A program made the position numbers and the translations under genes. A DNA stretch of 64,000 nucleotides, from NCBI GenBank assembly GCA_911728435.2, contig OU452212.1, forward strand, positions 4,904,563-4,968,562, written 5' to 3'. This stretch comes from Apoderus coryli. Its lineage: Eukaryota > Arthropoda > Insecta > Coleoptera > Attelabidae. The notes beneath the pieces are model-generated. The model did not search any database. It saw nothing but the letters and a program-made list of their open reading frames with translations, and was not told the DNA's origin. Below are positions 34,491 to 45,373 of the stretch, in pieces. Within the stretch, counting starts at the first letter, position 1; the number at the start of each line of letters is the position of its first letter.

Positions 34491-34660
34491 AATAAATAGT
34501 TTTATTTATTTTATTTTTTTTTGGGTAATTTAGGGTCACAAAATTACTCGAAATAAAATAATAAAAATACTTCGAATAAAACCAAAAATTATTTCAAAGT
34601 TCAAAGAGTAATTTTGTGAACCTAAATTACCCAAGATAAAAATAAAATAAATACATATAT
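34491..34660. repeat. Fold-back MITE-like element
   Basis: The left arm (34497-34550), with GGGTAATTTAGGGTCACAAA, is the imperfect inverse of the right arm (about 34605-34660), with GTGAACCTAAATTACCC. About 50 bp lie between the arms. No target duplication was identified. Confidence 0.75.
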
Positions 34661-34799
34661 TTATAAAGGTTCAGGAATTTGAAGATCCAAAAAAATAGTT
34701 TTAGCTGTACCTGAACCAAAATATTATTGATCCAATTTGACTTCCATTTAAATACAAATCAGTCTTCTTTTTGTGTTTTAAAAATGGTTTACAATAATA

Positions 34800-35680
34800 A
34801 TTATCTAAGTTGCACGTGCTCAAACTCCGATATCACGTCAATGTTTAAAGGATAAATCCTGGTAGCTCTAAAACCGTTGGTCATATTGGCAATGGTCATG
34901 CACATTCGTATAAAAAATCTAGGAAAATCGTTCCTTGTTTAAAAATAGTGTTGAATTCTTTTCCCAATATCGTAATGGTGCTCAAACGAATAAAAAAGAG
35001 CTTTGTCCATAGGCTGTAATTTGAATCCTTAATACCTCTGCTCTTTCCATATCAATCGATATATTTAAATAACAGGAAGCTCCATCAAAAATCAAAATGA
35101 TTGGAGGACCACCAAATGTAGTTTGCGAAGTGTAGTAGCCATTTCACAAAAACCTCGTGAATTATGCATTTTTTTGGAGTCATATAGACAGTTTTCGAAA
35201 GTTGGTTTTAACCTTTTTCCTTTAAAGTATCACTTGACCCAATAGCACTGGGGCATCCGGTAATGGACACATTTTCAGCCTATTCGTGCGCGACTAAATG
35301 TAGATACCCTTTTTTCTCTAAATGGAGATCCCCTTGTTTCTTTTAAGAAAAGCTCTGTACCACTCATTCCAAGCCAATTTCTGTATAACACTAAAAGAGT
35401 TTCGAATGTTCTTTGATTGAGAAATGGGAACACACCTAGATTCTAATTCCCATTCCAACACCGAATTTAAGATAGGTTGCCGTCCTAGCTTTTGCTTTGG
35501 ACTGCCAGATTTAATATGAGCTTTTAACGTTCGACGAGGTTTTCCGCAGTGTTGTTCCATCATTTCTTCCTTACAGTTTGCTCGTATGCCACGGTTTTCC
35601 TTCCCCGTTGCTGCATACAAGAAAATATTTATATGCGACAACCAATTAATACTGTACAGAATGCAGGTAACAATGCTCAT
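34800..35680 (-). pseudogene. pogo/Tigger-type transposase pseudogene
   Basis: A minus-strand frame from about 35620 reads GKPRRTLKAHIKSGSPKQKL then GRQPILNSVLEWELESR and LAWNEWYRAFLKRNKGIS, matching the helix-turn-helix and CENP-B-like DNA-binding region of Tigger/pogo transposases. Further along the minus strand, broken frames give NYSLWTKLFFIRLS near 35000 and PTVLELPGF near 34860, corresponding to the late catalytic region. Multiple frameshifts and stops show it is inactive. The terminal repeats were not found. Confidence 0.6.
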
Positions 35681-35849
35681 ATAAAATTTACTTCATTTAA
35701 AAGTGTGATAAAATATGCGGCTTTCCATTTAAAAATTATAACTTTCACCTGCCTTATTTCAAACACCCCAAGTGCAGAGGTGTGAAATTTGTTATAATCT
35801 CTAGTGCCCTAGTTGGACAAGTTCTATAGCTCGAGATTTTTGCTGAATT

Positions 35850-36100
35850 TATGCGCAGCCCCACAGATGTACATTATATTTCTCGGTTACCCAGAGACCC
35901 TTATGTCACACAAGCTGCCCCTGGCTACCATGACAATATCGTCAGCTTATCCTATACATTATATGCCTTGGTCTAATGGTTTATACAGTAAATCGCCTAC
36001 GACCAGGCTCCACATTAAGTGGGAGGTTATTCCTCCTTGAGGCGTGCCGCGAGTTGTTCTGATGGTAGTGGTTTGTCGGTCGTGTATATAGTGAGCAACA
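35850..36100 (-). pseudogene. LINE reverse transcriptase fragment
   Basis: The minus strand reads RGTPQGGITSHLMWSLVVGD, then two stops, then ADDIVMVARGS. These are the PQG and catalytic ADD motifs of a non-LTR reverse transcriptase, of the type with WxLVVD between them. The tyrosine before ADD is lost to a stop. It lies upstream, on the same strand, of the C-terminal fragment at 33342-33610. Confidence 0.6.
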
Positions 36101-36109
36101 AAACAAAGC

Positions 36110-37284
36110 AGCTTTCCTGATAAGCAATTGTCATAAAAAGAAAAACGAAAAACACTTCTTAATAATTGTATACAGGACCACGACCAAGTTGACGTTGTTC
36201 TGCCCTATAAATCCATTAACCTCCTCTGTGTACCTCTAGATAAAATATTTTTGTTAAAAACTATCAAATTCAAATTGTGCTAATATTAGCCACCTCAACG
36301 CAGACTAAAAATAAAACTTATCCAAGAACAAAACTATAATACCACCATGTACACCCACTAACATACAAACATGCATTGTGCAAACACTTTCTGCGTTGTA
36401 CTATAGAAATTATTATTTAGTTTGTGCAAAACTGGGACTGGAACGAAAAGTTTGCATAAAAGTTTTACATTCAAAACTATTCACAGCAGCCTGCTAAGCG
36501 TCCCACGAAAATGTGTTTGAATTTAAATTTTCCACTTAGTATTTGATGAACTATTCAATTCTTATTAGTCGATTTATCATTGTCGTTAATCAACGGTTTT
36601 ATGTGCGTGTACTACATTGGTAAAGCACGTTCCAATAAACAATTTCAATTAAAAACAAAAAAATAACAGCTGCGAAATAAAAAATAATAATAACACATAT
36701 GTTGCCTCTATAAAAAGTGTGGTAATTGCAATTTTAATTCCCTATTTGGTTTTGAGTTGAATGCAATTATTACAAGAGGAAAAGTTATCACTCGTACTGA
36801 TTGAAATTTTTGGATAACTACAAAATGAAAAATCACATGTTATTATATTTAGTGCAACTGTTTATTTTAACACTCTTCCTATAATAGTTAATGTGTTATT
36901 ACTTATGTTTCAATCACTATATCATATGACACAAAATTCCTAAACAGTGAGGGCACTGCACTTTCTTTAGTTGTTTATGTTAACACTCTCTAAACATGTC
37001 AACGACTGAGATTTTCAAAAAGGCTGGATGTACAAGTTTCAATTTGGATGCCAAAAATAGAGTGATCAGTTAGTTAGATGCTGGATTAAATTCAATTATT
37101 TGCATTATTATCGGGTTTTATTTGAATTTACTGTTATTATCCTTACACACAGATAATACAATTTTTATTAGTATTAGTTGTTCAATACAAATTTAAGTTT
37201 CTCTTCATAATGAGAATTCGTCCCTCAACTCGGTCATTAGAACAACTATTTTGTCAAGTGTTTCGAGTTGATTTATAGTTAGAC
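36110..37284. other. sif intron, nothing recognised
   Basis: AT-rich DNA with no recognised coding, TIR or tandem structure. Confidence 0.4.
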
Positions 37285-37470
37285 CCATAGAAAAATAAAT
37301 AAATACACTTTATTGTCCAACAGACAGAACCCAATTAAAAGACAAAACAATCCAAAAATAACTCTAGATACTCAATATAAATATTAAACGAATAACGATA
37401 CATAATTAGAACATACACAAAACTCAATCCATACAAATTCCGACTCCAAATTCATAGAGATACATTTTTA
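37285..37470 (-). mobile_element. Possible LINE 3' end
   Basis: On the minus strand the sequence ends GACAATAAAGTGTATTTATT followed by an ATTT repeat, which looks like a polyadenylation signal and repeat tail. The upstream part has no recognised protein. Confidence 0.25.
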
Positions 37471-37699
37471 GTCTGTAGATGCCGCGATAAACCCTGTTTA
37501 AACTTGCTAGCCTTCATATTAAATAGGTTTATATTATTGATGCCCAAAGAATTTCAATAACTACAAGCGCACCATATGAGGGTACTTTGGACTCGTAATT
37601 AGTCCGAATTTGTTGAGCCTTAAAAATTTTGGGAACCCTGGAGTAGAAGTTTGGAATGTGAAAATTTATCTGTTGTAATACATGGGGCAATCGATATTT

Positions 37700-38025
37700 A
37701 TTATTTCCTGGACGGACAGAGTGCGCAATGAAGACGTGCTTAGGAGAATGTCGAAAGATCTCGAGGTCATGTTTACACTTAAAAAGCGAAAGTAGAATAC
37801 TTCGGACACATACTTAGGAATGACAAGTATGAACTTCTCAAGCTGATCATAGACGGTAAAATTGAAGGCAAGAGAGGCCCTGAACGCCGAAGAATATCAT
37901 GGCTATGGAATTTGAGACAATGGTAAGGTGAGACCACGGCGAGTCTCTATAGGAAAGCAGTGGATAAAGTGCAGATAATGTTGATGATTGCCAACGTTCG
38001 AAGAGGACAAGACACTTGAAGAAGA
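37700..38025 (+). pseudogene. RTE-like LINE C-terminal fragment
   Basis: The plus strand reads DRVRNEDVLRRMSKDLEVMF, then EYFGHILRNDKYELLKLI, then GKRGPERRRISWLWNLRQW, and after a stop VDKVQIMLMIANVRRGQDT. This is the conserved C-terminal module of RTE-like insect LINEs, ending just before a GAAGAAGAA run. The element is broken by stops and is a 3' fragment. The reverse-transcriptase piece at 14830-15434 is of the same kind. Confidence 0.7.
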
Positions 38026-38104
38026 AGAATCGATATTGATTGATTATCTTAACAAGAACATTTGCGAAGCAAAAATTAGACGTTTCGAAAGTGACCACAA
38101 GCCA

Positions 38105-38220
38105 AATCAATCCAACAGCAAGTTGTGGTAAAAATCACGTGGCGGAAAGTGACCATCAATCTTAAAAGCAAGATATTTTAGAAATTTTGGTTGTACTCGT
38201 TCTATCGATATTAATATAAA
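38105..38220 (-). pseudogene. Jockey/CR1-group LINE fragment
   Basis: The minus strand reads IERVQPKFLKYLAFKIDGHF then PPRDF, closely resembling IDKVQRKFLKYLCFKTDG of the intact LINE at 46277-47968. Only about 35 residues are kept. Confidence 0.5.
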
Positions 38221-38330
38221 GTGTATTGTATATCGGTGAGTCAAAAAAAAAGTGTTTTTAGCCAATTTACTTCCTAACCTCAAATTTGCCAACCCGTTAT
38301 ATCTGGCTCCGGAAAAGGGACATAATCATT

Positions 38331-38973
38331 GTCTGACAGTCAGGCCGCAATGAAGTCATACACTTTTACGTCAAAGCAGTTCCCGAAGCAACTGGCAGCT
38401 CAACAGAATTACTCTAGCTTGGGTACCGGGACATGAAAGCATAGAGGGAAACGGACGGCTCAGTAAATTACAAACCATGGGCGAAAACTTGGCTTTGTGG
38501 TTCGCAACCCATCTTTGGAATTTCAATGCGATGTGGGAATTGCGTAAATGGGAAAAGTAACAATTAAAATCCTACTGAAGGAATACTCAGGCCATGAAAG
38601 AATCAAAGAGGTTCATTATGTCCTGGCAATCAAAAGCCAATAATCTTATCGAACTACCCCACTACCCGGTGAGGTACTCTCTCAAATGGATTGGCCTGAG
38701 TAAGGACGATAAATGTCGTTTTTGCTAAGAAGCAACAAAGACCACTCAAGACATGTTCTGTGATTGCATGGCACTGTTCTGCAAAAGTCTTTGACACCCG
38801 ACGAAGCAAGGGAATTTGCCCCAAAATATTATCAAGGTTGGGACAACAATGCTAACTCTATATTAGAGTCATTTACAAAAGATTTCTTCAGGTCGAAGTG
38901 TAGAGAGGCTATAAAGTACTCCACTACAATATACTTTAGCTTATTTTTTCAAATAAATAACAAAAATAATTGA
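38331..38973 (+). pseudogene. LINE RNase H fragment
   Basis: Plus-strand frames give NRITLAWVPGHESIEGNGRL, the last motif of an RNase H domain of I/R1-type LINEs. They continue to KWIGLSKDDKCRFC, a stop and EATKTTQDMFCDC, then LTPDEAREFAPKYYQGWD. The WVPGH histidine is kept; the upstream catalytic residues were not found. Stops and a frameshift show it is dead. Confidence 0.55.
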
Positions 38974-39629
38974 ATGTTAATCCTTTTTACGTATAATGAT
39001 ACATTTTGTCGAAATGACACACGTTGTACGAGATCAAAGCATAGTTTGTAATTGTGGGTTTTATGTTATGTGTGTTTTTATTGGATTTTACCAGAAATGA
39101 ATTCAATTTTTAATTCGAATTACTGGTTCGCAGCCAAAATATGGCATAAATCGTATACAGGAAATAAAATTCAAATATGAAATAAATTTTATACACATAA
39201 CTGCATCAGACCGGTTGTTCAAATCGTTTTATAATGACTGCATTGCCGTATATTTTTAGCATGTATAGTGTAAATTGTGTCAGTAAAAATAATTAATTCA
39301 TTATAATAAGTGAGACCTATTACACAAGACGTCGGAAGTCGCCAAAATCAAGCTTGCAACCAAATCCTAAGTAAATTAGCAAAAGGTTAGGTAGACGAAT
39401 CCAATTTGTGTATTAGCATAAATATTATTCCACCCAAAGCATCGGTTCAAAAATGTGTCTTTTTTAACTTTGGTCTTGATACTTTTAAGTTAAGTTATCT
39501 TAATAACAACGAATTTCTTAATCTATGTTAATATGAAGTTCTATCTCGATATATTGCTATCGGGATCTTACAAATCCAATCGAATGTCCAAAGACCAAAA
39601 CTAGAATAGTAATAATCCAATCATCGTAA
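38974..39629. other. sif intron, nothing recognised
   Basis: AT-rich stretch between LINE relics. Confidence 0.4.
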
Positions 39630-39930
39630 TGACAGTTTTATGAGGAATATTCACATCATACACAGATCTCCGGAACTTCAATCTTCAATATAAGTATTCC
39701 GCCTTTTTCCATTTGATGATTTTATTAAATAAAATTAGTGAATGAAAGATCCGACGTTGTTTCATGCTTAACCAGCCGATTTCCTTAATCTCAGCGCTAA
39801 TGCCTCTTTCACCCATACGCATTCCATATACAAGCCGTGTGCATGAATTCTGCATTAGTTGAATCCTGTTCTCATCAGTTACATAAGGACATATATAAGA
39901 TCGCCATAATTAAAATGCGACAGGATTAAA
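39630..39930 (-). pseudogene. LINE C-terminal fragment related to 4780-5330
   Basis: The minus strand reads ENRIQLMQNSCTRLVYGMRM, then ISAEIKEIGWLSMKQRRIFH and LILFNKIIKWKKAEYLY, a Jockey/CR1-group C-terminal region. It shares the phrase AAGGAAATCGGCTGGTTAAG with the plus-strand copy at 4780. This copy keeps a longer open frame. Confidence 0.65.
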
Positions 39931-40194
39931 CTGTCGCATAAATGTTTTTTGTTTGCCACTTCTGCCATCTTCTACTACCGTATATTGCTTTTAAATTAGT
40001 AAAAGCCCTCCTTATGCATTATATTTCGGATAAGTATAAATTTTTTAAATTTTTGACTCATTTTTTTGTTATTTTCGTATTGTAATAATTGACTTTGGCC
40101 GTGGATGAAATAAATAAATTTCTAAACCCCTTTCCTACGCTGTTTCCTAAAAGCTAATCAGCACCTACACATATCCGGTAATCTCAGAATCAGA

Positions 40195-40400
40195 TTACAA
40201 TCACAATATTTATTTATCTCTTACACGCCGACAATGAACTCTATACTAAACACATGCGTGAACGGTATCTATCTACGTCTATGCGATTATTGTGACGTTT
40301 TATCCTATAATGGCGGCATGCGCGACGAGATGCGCAGGACGCCTCGCAAGCTGAAAGTCGGAATACTGTATTTTTTATTATACTGTGCTAAAACGTCCTT
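40195..40400 (+). repeat. Third copy of the THAP-element terminal repeat
   Basis: This copy closely matches the minus strand of 4091-4345, starting at CACAATATTTATTTATCTC and continuing through CACGCCGACAATGAACT and TAATGGCGGCATGCGCGACG to the ACTGTATT tail. Both have an open frame of about 50 codons, but the changes look neutral. It is best read as a dispersed terminal repeat, not a gene. Confidence 0.7.
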
Positions 40401-40718
40401 TGAACGATGTCATACCCTATATACAGGTTCGTCCAGTTTCCAAAGTTGAAACTTTAGAGGCAGACAGAGAACCACAATGCAAAATTTGTATAAAATTTCA
40501 AATTAATTAAAACTACACTTTAGATAGGTATTTAAATGAAATTTGGCTCGATTGAATAGATAATTTAGATACATCTTTGTACCCAAAAAATATTAATTTA
40601 CTTCAACCAGTGGCATGCGTCCGGACTCATCTTCGCACAATTTTAATGAAAAATACGCCACTAATTTTTTTTAGAACTCACTGTGCTTAAAAGCAGCCCT
40701 ATATTATTTGTAGATGGT

Positions 40719-41623
40719 CATGACTAAAGAGCGGAGAAAATGCACAATGCATTATTTTGCATTTTTTGTCTGTTTTGTGCAAAACATGCATTTTGTCCAA
40801 TAATAGAGCATTTTATTGCCAAATAAAGACCCAAAGTTATTGAAGATCTAAACTCTTTTTCTAACCCAACAGTGAAAGAAAATTTCATATTTATAAAAAC
40901 AAATTATTCTTTTGTACCTCTAGCACTCACGACATTGGAGGCTACCTCTGTTTCTTTGACAGATTCAGTGGCTTTAATAAATCAATTTGAGGTAGATTGC
41001 AAAAAAGTTTCAGGTACTGTTAAGGCTGCGGTTATAAAAAAATGTATGCCAGTAATTGAAAGGCTTGAAAATCCTAAGAAATATTTCAGAACTTTTATAG
41101 GCAATTTGACCAATTTCGAGAGAGAACTGGATTTGTATAAATTAGAAACACACTTTATTCCAAAACTAAAATACTGTCCGTTAACTTCTGTAGATGTTGA
41201 GCGAATTTTTTCTATTTTTAAACATATTTTTAGATAGAAGACACAATTTTCTTTTGGAAAATTTTGAAAAACATTTAATTATAAATTGTTTTTATAACTG
41301 CAAAGAATAGTTTGTTAATTTAGGGCTTGTATGTTGTGCAAGTTGCTATTATCTGAATGGATCAATGGTATTGTGTCAGTGCAAAATTTTTATGTTTTAG
41401 ATTATCTGTGGCATAGGTAAAACATTATGGGGTTTCTGAAGAACGGGTTTAATTATAAAGAAATAGTTCTGGCTTTATTTAAAATAACATTAATGTTCAT
41501 AATTTTTCAAATAATAAAAATGCATATTTGCATTTTTTGTTCAGTTCGAAAATTGTATGCTAAATGCATACAGTGCGCATATATTGGCGTTTTTCGCTTG
41601 CATTTTTCCGCTCTTTAGTCATG
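40719..41623 (+). mobile_element. hAT element, internally deleted
   Basis: The ends are inverted copies: CATGACTAAAGAGCGGA at 40719 and its reverse complement ending at 41623. The flanks TAGATGGT and ACTATGGT match at 5 of 8 positions, in line with an eroded 8-bp target duplication. GCATTTT-type words repeat near both ends. The 905-bp interior keeps only the last exon of a hAT transposase. Confidence 0.7.
40872..41310 (+). pseudogene. hAT transposase C-terminal exon
   Basis: After an acceptor-like AACCCAACAG the frame reads through LTDSVALINQFEVDCKKVSG to KLKYCPLTSVDVERIFSIFK. After a one-base shift near 41230 it continues LDRRHNFLLENFEKHLIINC. The SxDVERxFS pattern is the hAT C-terminal dimerisation region. 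The catalytic residues and zinc finger are missing. The single frameshift and internal deletion make it inactive. Confidence 0.65.
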
Positions 41624-41631
41624 ACTATGGT

Positions 41632-42463
41632 ACTGTCCACCCATGGCTCAGTATGATGGCAAGGTATTTGACTGCTGCAGTAATTTGTTTGCTAAAAAAT
41701 TATTTCTATATTTTTCTTTTAGGTTCGCATATTTCTTTCATCAGTTTGATATTAAGTTGAGAGTTATTTCTGATTTGGTTGGATAAACATTTACTTTAGG
41801 TGTTTTATCTTCACAGGAATATAAATTTTGACTGTAAGCGATTTACTATGGTAACGTAACTTACGCAAAATTACATCCTTGTAATATTTTAGTATCGCTT
41901 CTTGCCATACCTTCGTCTATCCACATTTCAGTTTAATGCCTACTTAAAAATTGAAGTAAAAAGAAAATGGTTAAACGCTAAACATAAAATGCCATATCAC
42001 AGTAACTCAGTCCTTAGAACAATTTTGTCATTAATATTAAAATCCTGTACAAAAGGCAGGGAAAGAGAGGAAAGAAGAAGGTTAAAAACCTTTTTTAATT
42101 ATGGCGCTTTTTGATGAAGCCGCCGGGTATTCAGTTTTAAAAATTAGTTTCTAAAAATGTAAAATTCCAACTTAACACTCGGATGCAGAGAAGTTTTATA
42201 CGTTGAAACTTCTTTCCCAGCGAGCAATATTATCTAGAATTTTTGCGATACAAGTACAGCATTTTTAGCTGAATTACTTTGATAGTGTATATTGAAACTA
42301 TAGTTCTAGGGTTTTAATACAGCTTTAGTAACAAGAAGAGTTACGTACATTTAAAAGTATGTGTCTAGTATATGAAGTTTTGAGTTTAGCAGGACAACTT
42401 TTAGAGTTCATTCGTTGAAAGTATAAATAACGAGTTTAAAAATATACACAAACGGAATTACTG
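41632..42463. other. sif intron, nothing recognised
   Basis: A 70-codon frame at 41902-42114 has a basic C-terminus but no known domain. Confidence 0.4.
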
Positions 42464-42690
42464 TTATAAATAAATACAAATACCTTGCCGACCTAGGGAA
42501 AGTATTGTGAACGCGCTAAAAGAAATTGAGATATAGGCGGATATAACCATTTTGAAGTCCCCTGAGACAAATAAGAACATTTCCAGATGGAAGTCTATCG
42601 GTCTGGGTCTGTACGTATTCTTCTCCGATAGCAATTTCACCAATTGAGCTAAATTTTGGTTTAATTCCACTGAAAATACGTGTTTTCGGT
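42464..42690 (-). repeat. Dispersed repeat shared with 58380-58560
   Basis: On the minus strand it shares CCAAAATTTAGCTCAATTGG, GACTTCCATCT, GAAATG and GACTTCAAAATGGTTATA with the plus strand at 58380-58560, in the same order and spacing. No coding function is apparent. A GTCT/GTGTCT microsatellite at about 42724-42747 flanks this copy. Confidence 0.75.
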
Positions 42691-42961
42691 CATTTCATAC
42701 GTAAATAAGTAGTTTTAAAAAAGTTTGTCTGTGTGTCTGTCTGTCTGCATCCACTCAAGAACCACTTAACATATGTTAACCAAATGTGGTACAAAAATAC
42801 TATGTCTAGATGATAATTAGCTTTTAGGCAACATTGAGAGTAGGCCAGGAGTTTAAAAATTTAAAAAAATTATACGTTTTAAACTCATCCGAAATATTGA
42901 ATCATTTTTCATTGGTTTAATAGAGTATATCCTAAAACATAACAATCAGAACCACCAATTA

Positions 42962-45373
42962 CACAGGCCAACAAAATGAAAAAAAAAATTTGGTGCCAGA
43001 AATCTAACATCTGATTTTAGATGTTTTTAATGTGCTGATTCCAAAAATGCCACCAGATTTTTTCTATCAGCTCTAGTTTTTGAGATACACGTTACAGGTT
43101 AAATGATATATTTTTTTCTGATAAAGGACAACAAATAAAGAGATAAATATGTACTTAATCGTCAAAATAGGAATTTCCCAGAATCTAATTAGCCAAATGG
43201 ATACCTGGAATTGTCCCTGACCCAATGTTCCTATACTAGGAACTACTCAATACAATGCTTTTACTTACTTTTATACCTGTAATTGCCTATGACCCGATCC
43301 TTCTATACCTGCTTGGCTGTACTTGATTTAGTATATTACTGAGTTTTCCCAAGTAAAGTTGTGCTATCATTTTGTGTAAATTTTGGTCGTTTTGTAGTAT
43401 CAAGACACTAAACTGAAACAATGGCATCCACAAGCAGACGTACCTGTGTAAATCATCCCGATGTTTTTTGTTATGTGTGTGGTGAATACACTTTGAAAGA
43501 GAGCAGAAAAAGGATTTCTGACTTTGTGAAAAGAGCTTATCTTGCCTATTTTGGCGTTCATTTAGGAGATCAAGATAAATCTTGGGCCCCACATTTCATA
43601 TGTAAAACATGTGTTGAACATTTGCGACAGTGGACAACTGGAAAGAGGAAGTGCCTAAAGTTTGGTGTACCAATGGTTTGGAGAGAACCGCGGAACCATC
43701 ATGACGACTGCTATTTTTGTCTCGTTAATATTAAAGGCATAAATAGAAACAATAGACACAAATGGACATATCCTGATCTAGATTCTGCAAGAAGGCCTGT
43801 AGTGCATTCGGAAGAAATACCCGTTCCATCATTCAGCAGTCTACCCAAACTGACAGAAGATGATACAGAAACATCAACGTCTGACGAAGTTAAAAGAATT
43901 CAATCAGAAAACGACAGCGATTTTGAAGCAGATTTAGCAACTCCGCAGTGTTTCAATCAAGAAGAACTAAACGATCTTATAAGAGACCTGAATCTCTCAA
44001 AGGAATCCGCTGAATTACTTGCATCCAGATTAAAAGAAAAAAATCTACTTTGTCGAGGTACTAATATTACATTTTATCGTAAAAGAGATAAGGATCTGCT
44101 GCCTTTTTTCACTCAGGAAAATGACTTGGTATTCTGTAACAATATAAAAGGGCTCTTAGAAAAAATGGGTTTGCCTGAATACACTCCAGATGATTGGCGC
44201 CTTTTTATTGACAGTTCAAAACGTAGTTTAAAATGTGTTCTTTTACATAACGGTAACAAATATGGCTCAATTCCTATTGGTCATTCTACTACCATGAAGG
44301 AAGAATATGAAACAATAGCATTAGTTTTGAGAAAAATTAAATACGAAGAACATCAGTGGTCAATTTGTGTTGATTTAAAAATGATTAACTTCCTCCTTGG
44401 ACAGCAGAGTGGTTATACAAAATATCCTTGTTTTTTGTGCCTTTGGGACAGCAGAGCTAAAAATGAGCACTGGGTTAACAAAAATTGGCCTTCAAGAGAT
44501 GTCATGATTCAAGGAATACAAAACGTGATCAACGAACCTTTGGTTTCAAGAGAAAAAATCTTACTTCCGCCCTTGCATATCAAGCTAGGCCTAATGAAGC
44601 AATTTGTGAAGGCCTTAAATCGAGATGGAAATTGTTTTGGGTATTTGTCACGTAAATTTCCTGGCATTAGCACGGAAAAACTAAAAGCTGGTATATTTGA
44701 TGGTCCTCAAATAAGGCAACTTGTTAAAGATCCACAATTCACCACATCAATGAACGAGACTGAATCTAACGCTTGGAGTTCATTTGTTCAAGTAGTACAA
44801 AATTTTCTTGGCAATCATAAAGCAGACAATTACGTAGAATTAGTGGAAACTATGCTTTCAAATTTTAATATTCTCGGCTGTAACATGAGTATAAAAGTTC
44901 ACTACCTCCACAGCCACCTAGATCGTTTTCCAGAAAACTTAGGTGATTGTAGTGAAGAACAGGGGGAAAGATTCCACCAGGATATTAAAACTATGGAAGA
45001 TCGTTATCAAGGACGATGGGATAGCCACATGATGGCGGACTACTGCTGGAGCCTTCAGCGAGACTGCCCTAGTAAACTCCATTCTAGAAAATCGTATAAA
45101 AGAAAATTTTTATGTGATTAGTGACTAATGTAATTATGTAAATTAAGTTTTTGCAATAAATACTTAAATCCATGTGTCTTTGTTTTTTTTAACTGTCAAT
45201 AGTAATATTATATATTATAACAGTTATAACGTAAATTATATACACAATTTTTTAAAAAATCTCAAAAACTAGATCTGATAGACAAAATCTGAGAACCTTT
45301 TTACATTCTGCATCCAAAAATTACTCAGGAACAGTTAAAAAATCGCAGGCACCAAAATGTGTGTTGGCCTGTG
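42962..45373 (+). mobile_element. 2.4-kb DNA transposon with intact single ORF
   Basis: The element begins CACAGGCCAACA and, read inward from the right, CACAGGCCAACAC. Similarity of the two ends continues for about 130 bp, including TTTGGTGCC and TCTAGTTTTTGAGAT. TTA sits directly outside each end (42959-42961 and 45374-45376), as a 3-bp target duplication. One uninterrupted 566-codon gene fills the interior, followed by AATAAA at 45155. CAC termini and a 3-bp duplication fit the CMC (CACTA-like) group best, but this is inference. It lies in the largest sif intron. Confidence 0.75.
43421..45121 (+). CDS. Uncharacterised transposase-like protein, 566 aa
   Basis: Single intact exon; the ATG at 43421 has A at -3 and G at +4. 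The N-terminus has clustered cysteines (C9, C17, C20, C61, C64, C97, C100), suggesting zinc-binding DNA recognition. An acidic, serine-rich linker (about 130-175) follows. The second half resembles an RNase H-fold DDE transposase: LFIDSSKRSLKCVLLHNG (D264), SICVDLK (D318), PCFLC (C337, C340), PPLHIKLGLMKQFVKAL, HYLHSHLDRF and SEEQGERFHQD (E513 or E516), then a basic tail. I know this sequence type as an uncharacterised family repeated in insect and other animal genomes; I cannot name its superfamily with certainty. The assigned catalytic residues are inferred. Confidence 0.7.
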   Translation: MASTSRRTCVNHPDVFCYVCGEYTLKESRKRISDFVKRAYLAYFGVHLGDQDKSWAPHFICKTCVEHLRQWTTGKRKCLKFGVPMVWREPRNHHDDCYFCLVNIKGINRNNRHKWTYPDLDSARRPVVHSEEIPVPSFSSLPKLTEDDTETSTSDEVKRIQSENDSDFEADLATPQCFNQEELNDLIRDLNLSKESAELLASRLKEKNLLCRGTNITFYRKRDKDLLPFFTQENDLVFCNNIKGLLEKMGLPEYTPDDWRLFIDSSKRSLKCVLLHNGNKYGSIPIGHSTTMKEEYETIALVLRKIKYEEHQWSICVDLKMINFLLGQQSGYTKYPCFLCLWDSRAKNEHWVNKNWPSRDVMIQGIQNVINEPLVSREKILLPPLHIKLGLMKQFVKALNRDGNCFGYLSRKFPGISTEKLKAGIFDGPQIRQLVKDPQFTTSMNETESNAWSSFVQVVQNFLGNHKADNYVELVETMLSNFNILGCNMSIKVHYLHSHLDRFPENLGDCSEEQGERFHQDIKTMEDRYQGRWDSHMMADYCWSLQRDCPSKLHSRKSYKRKFLCD

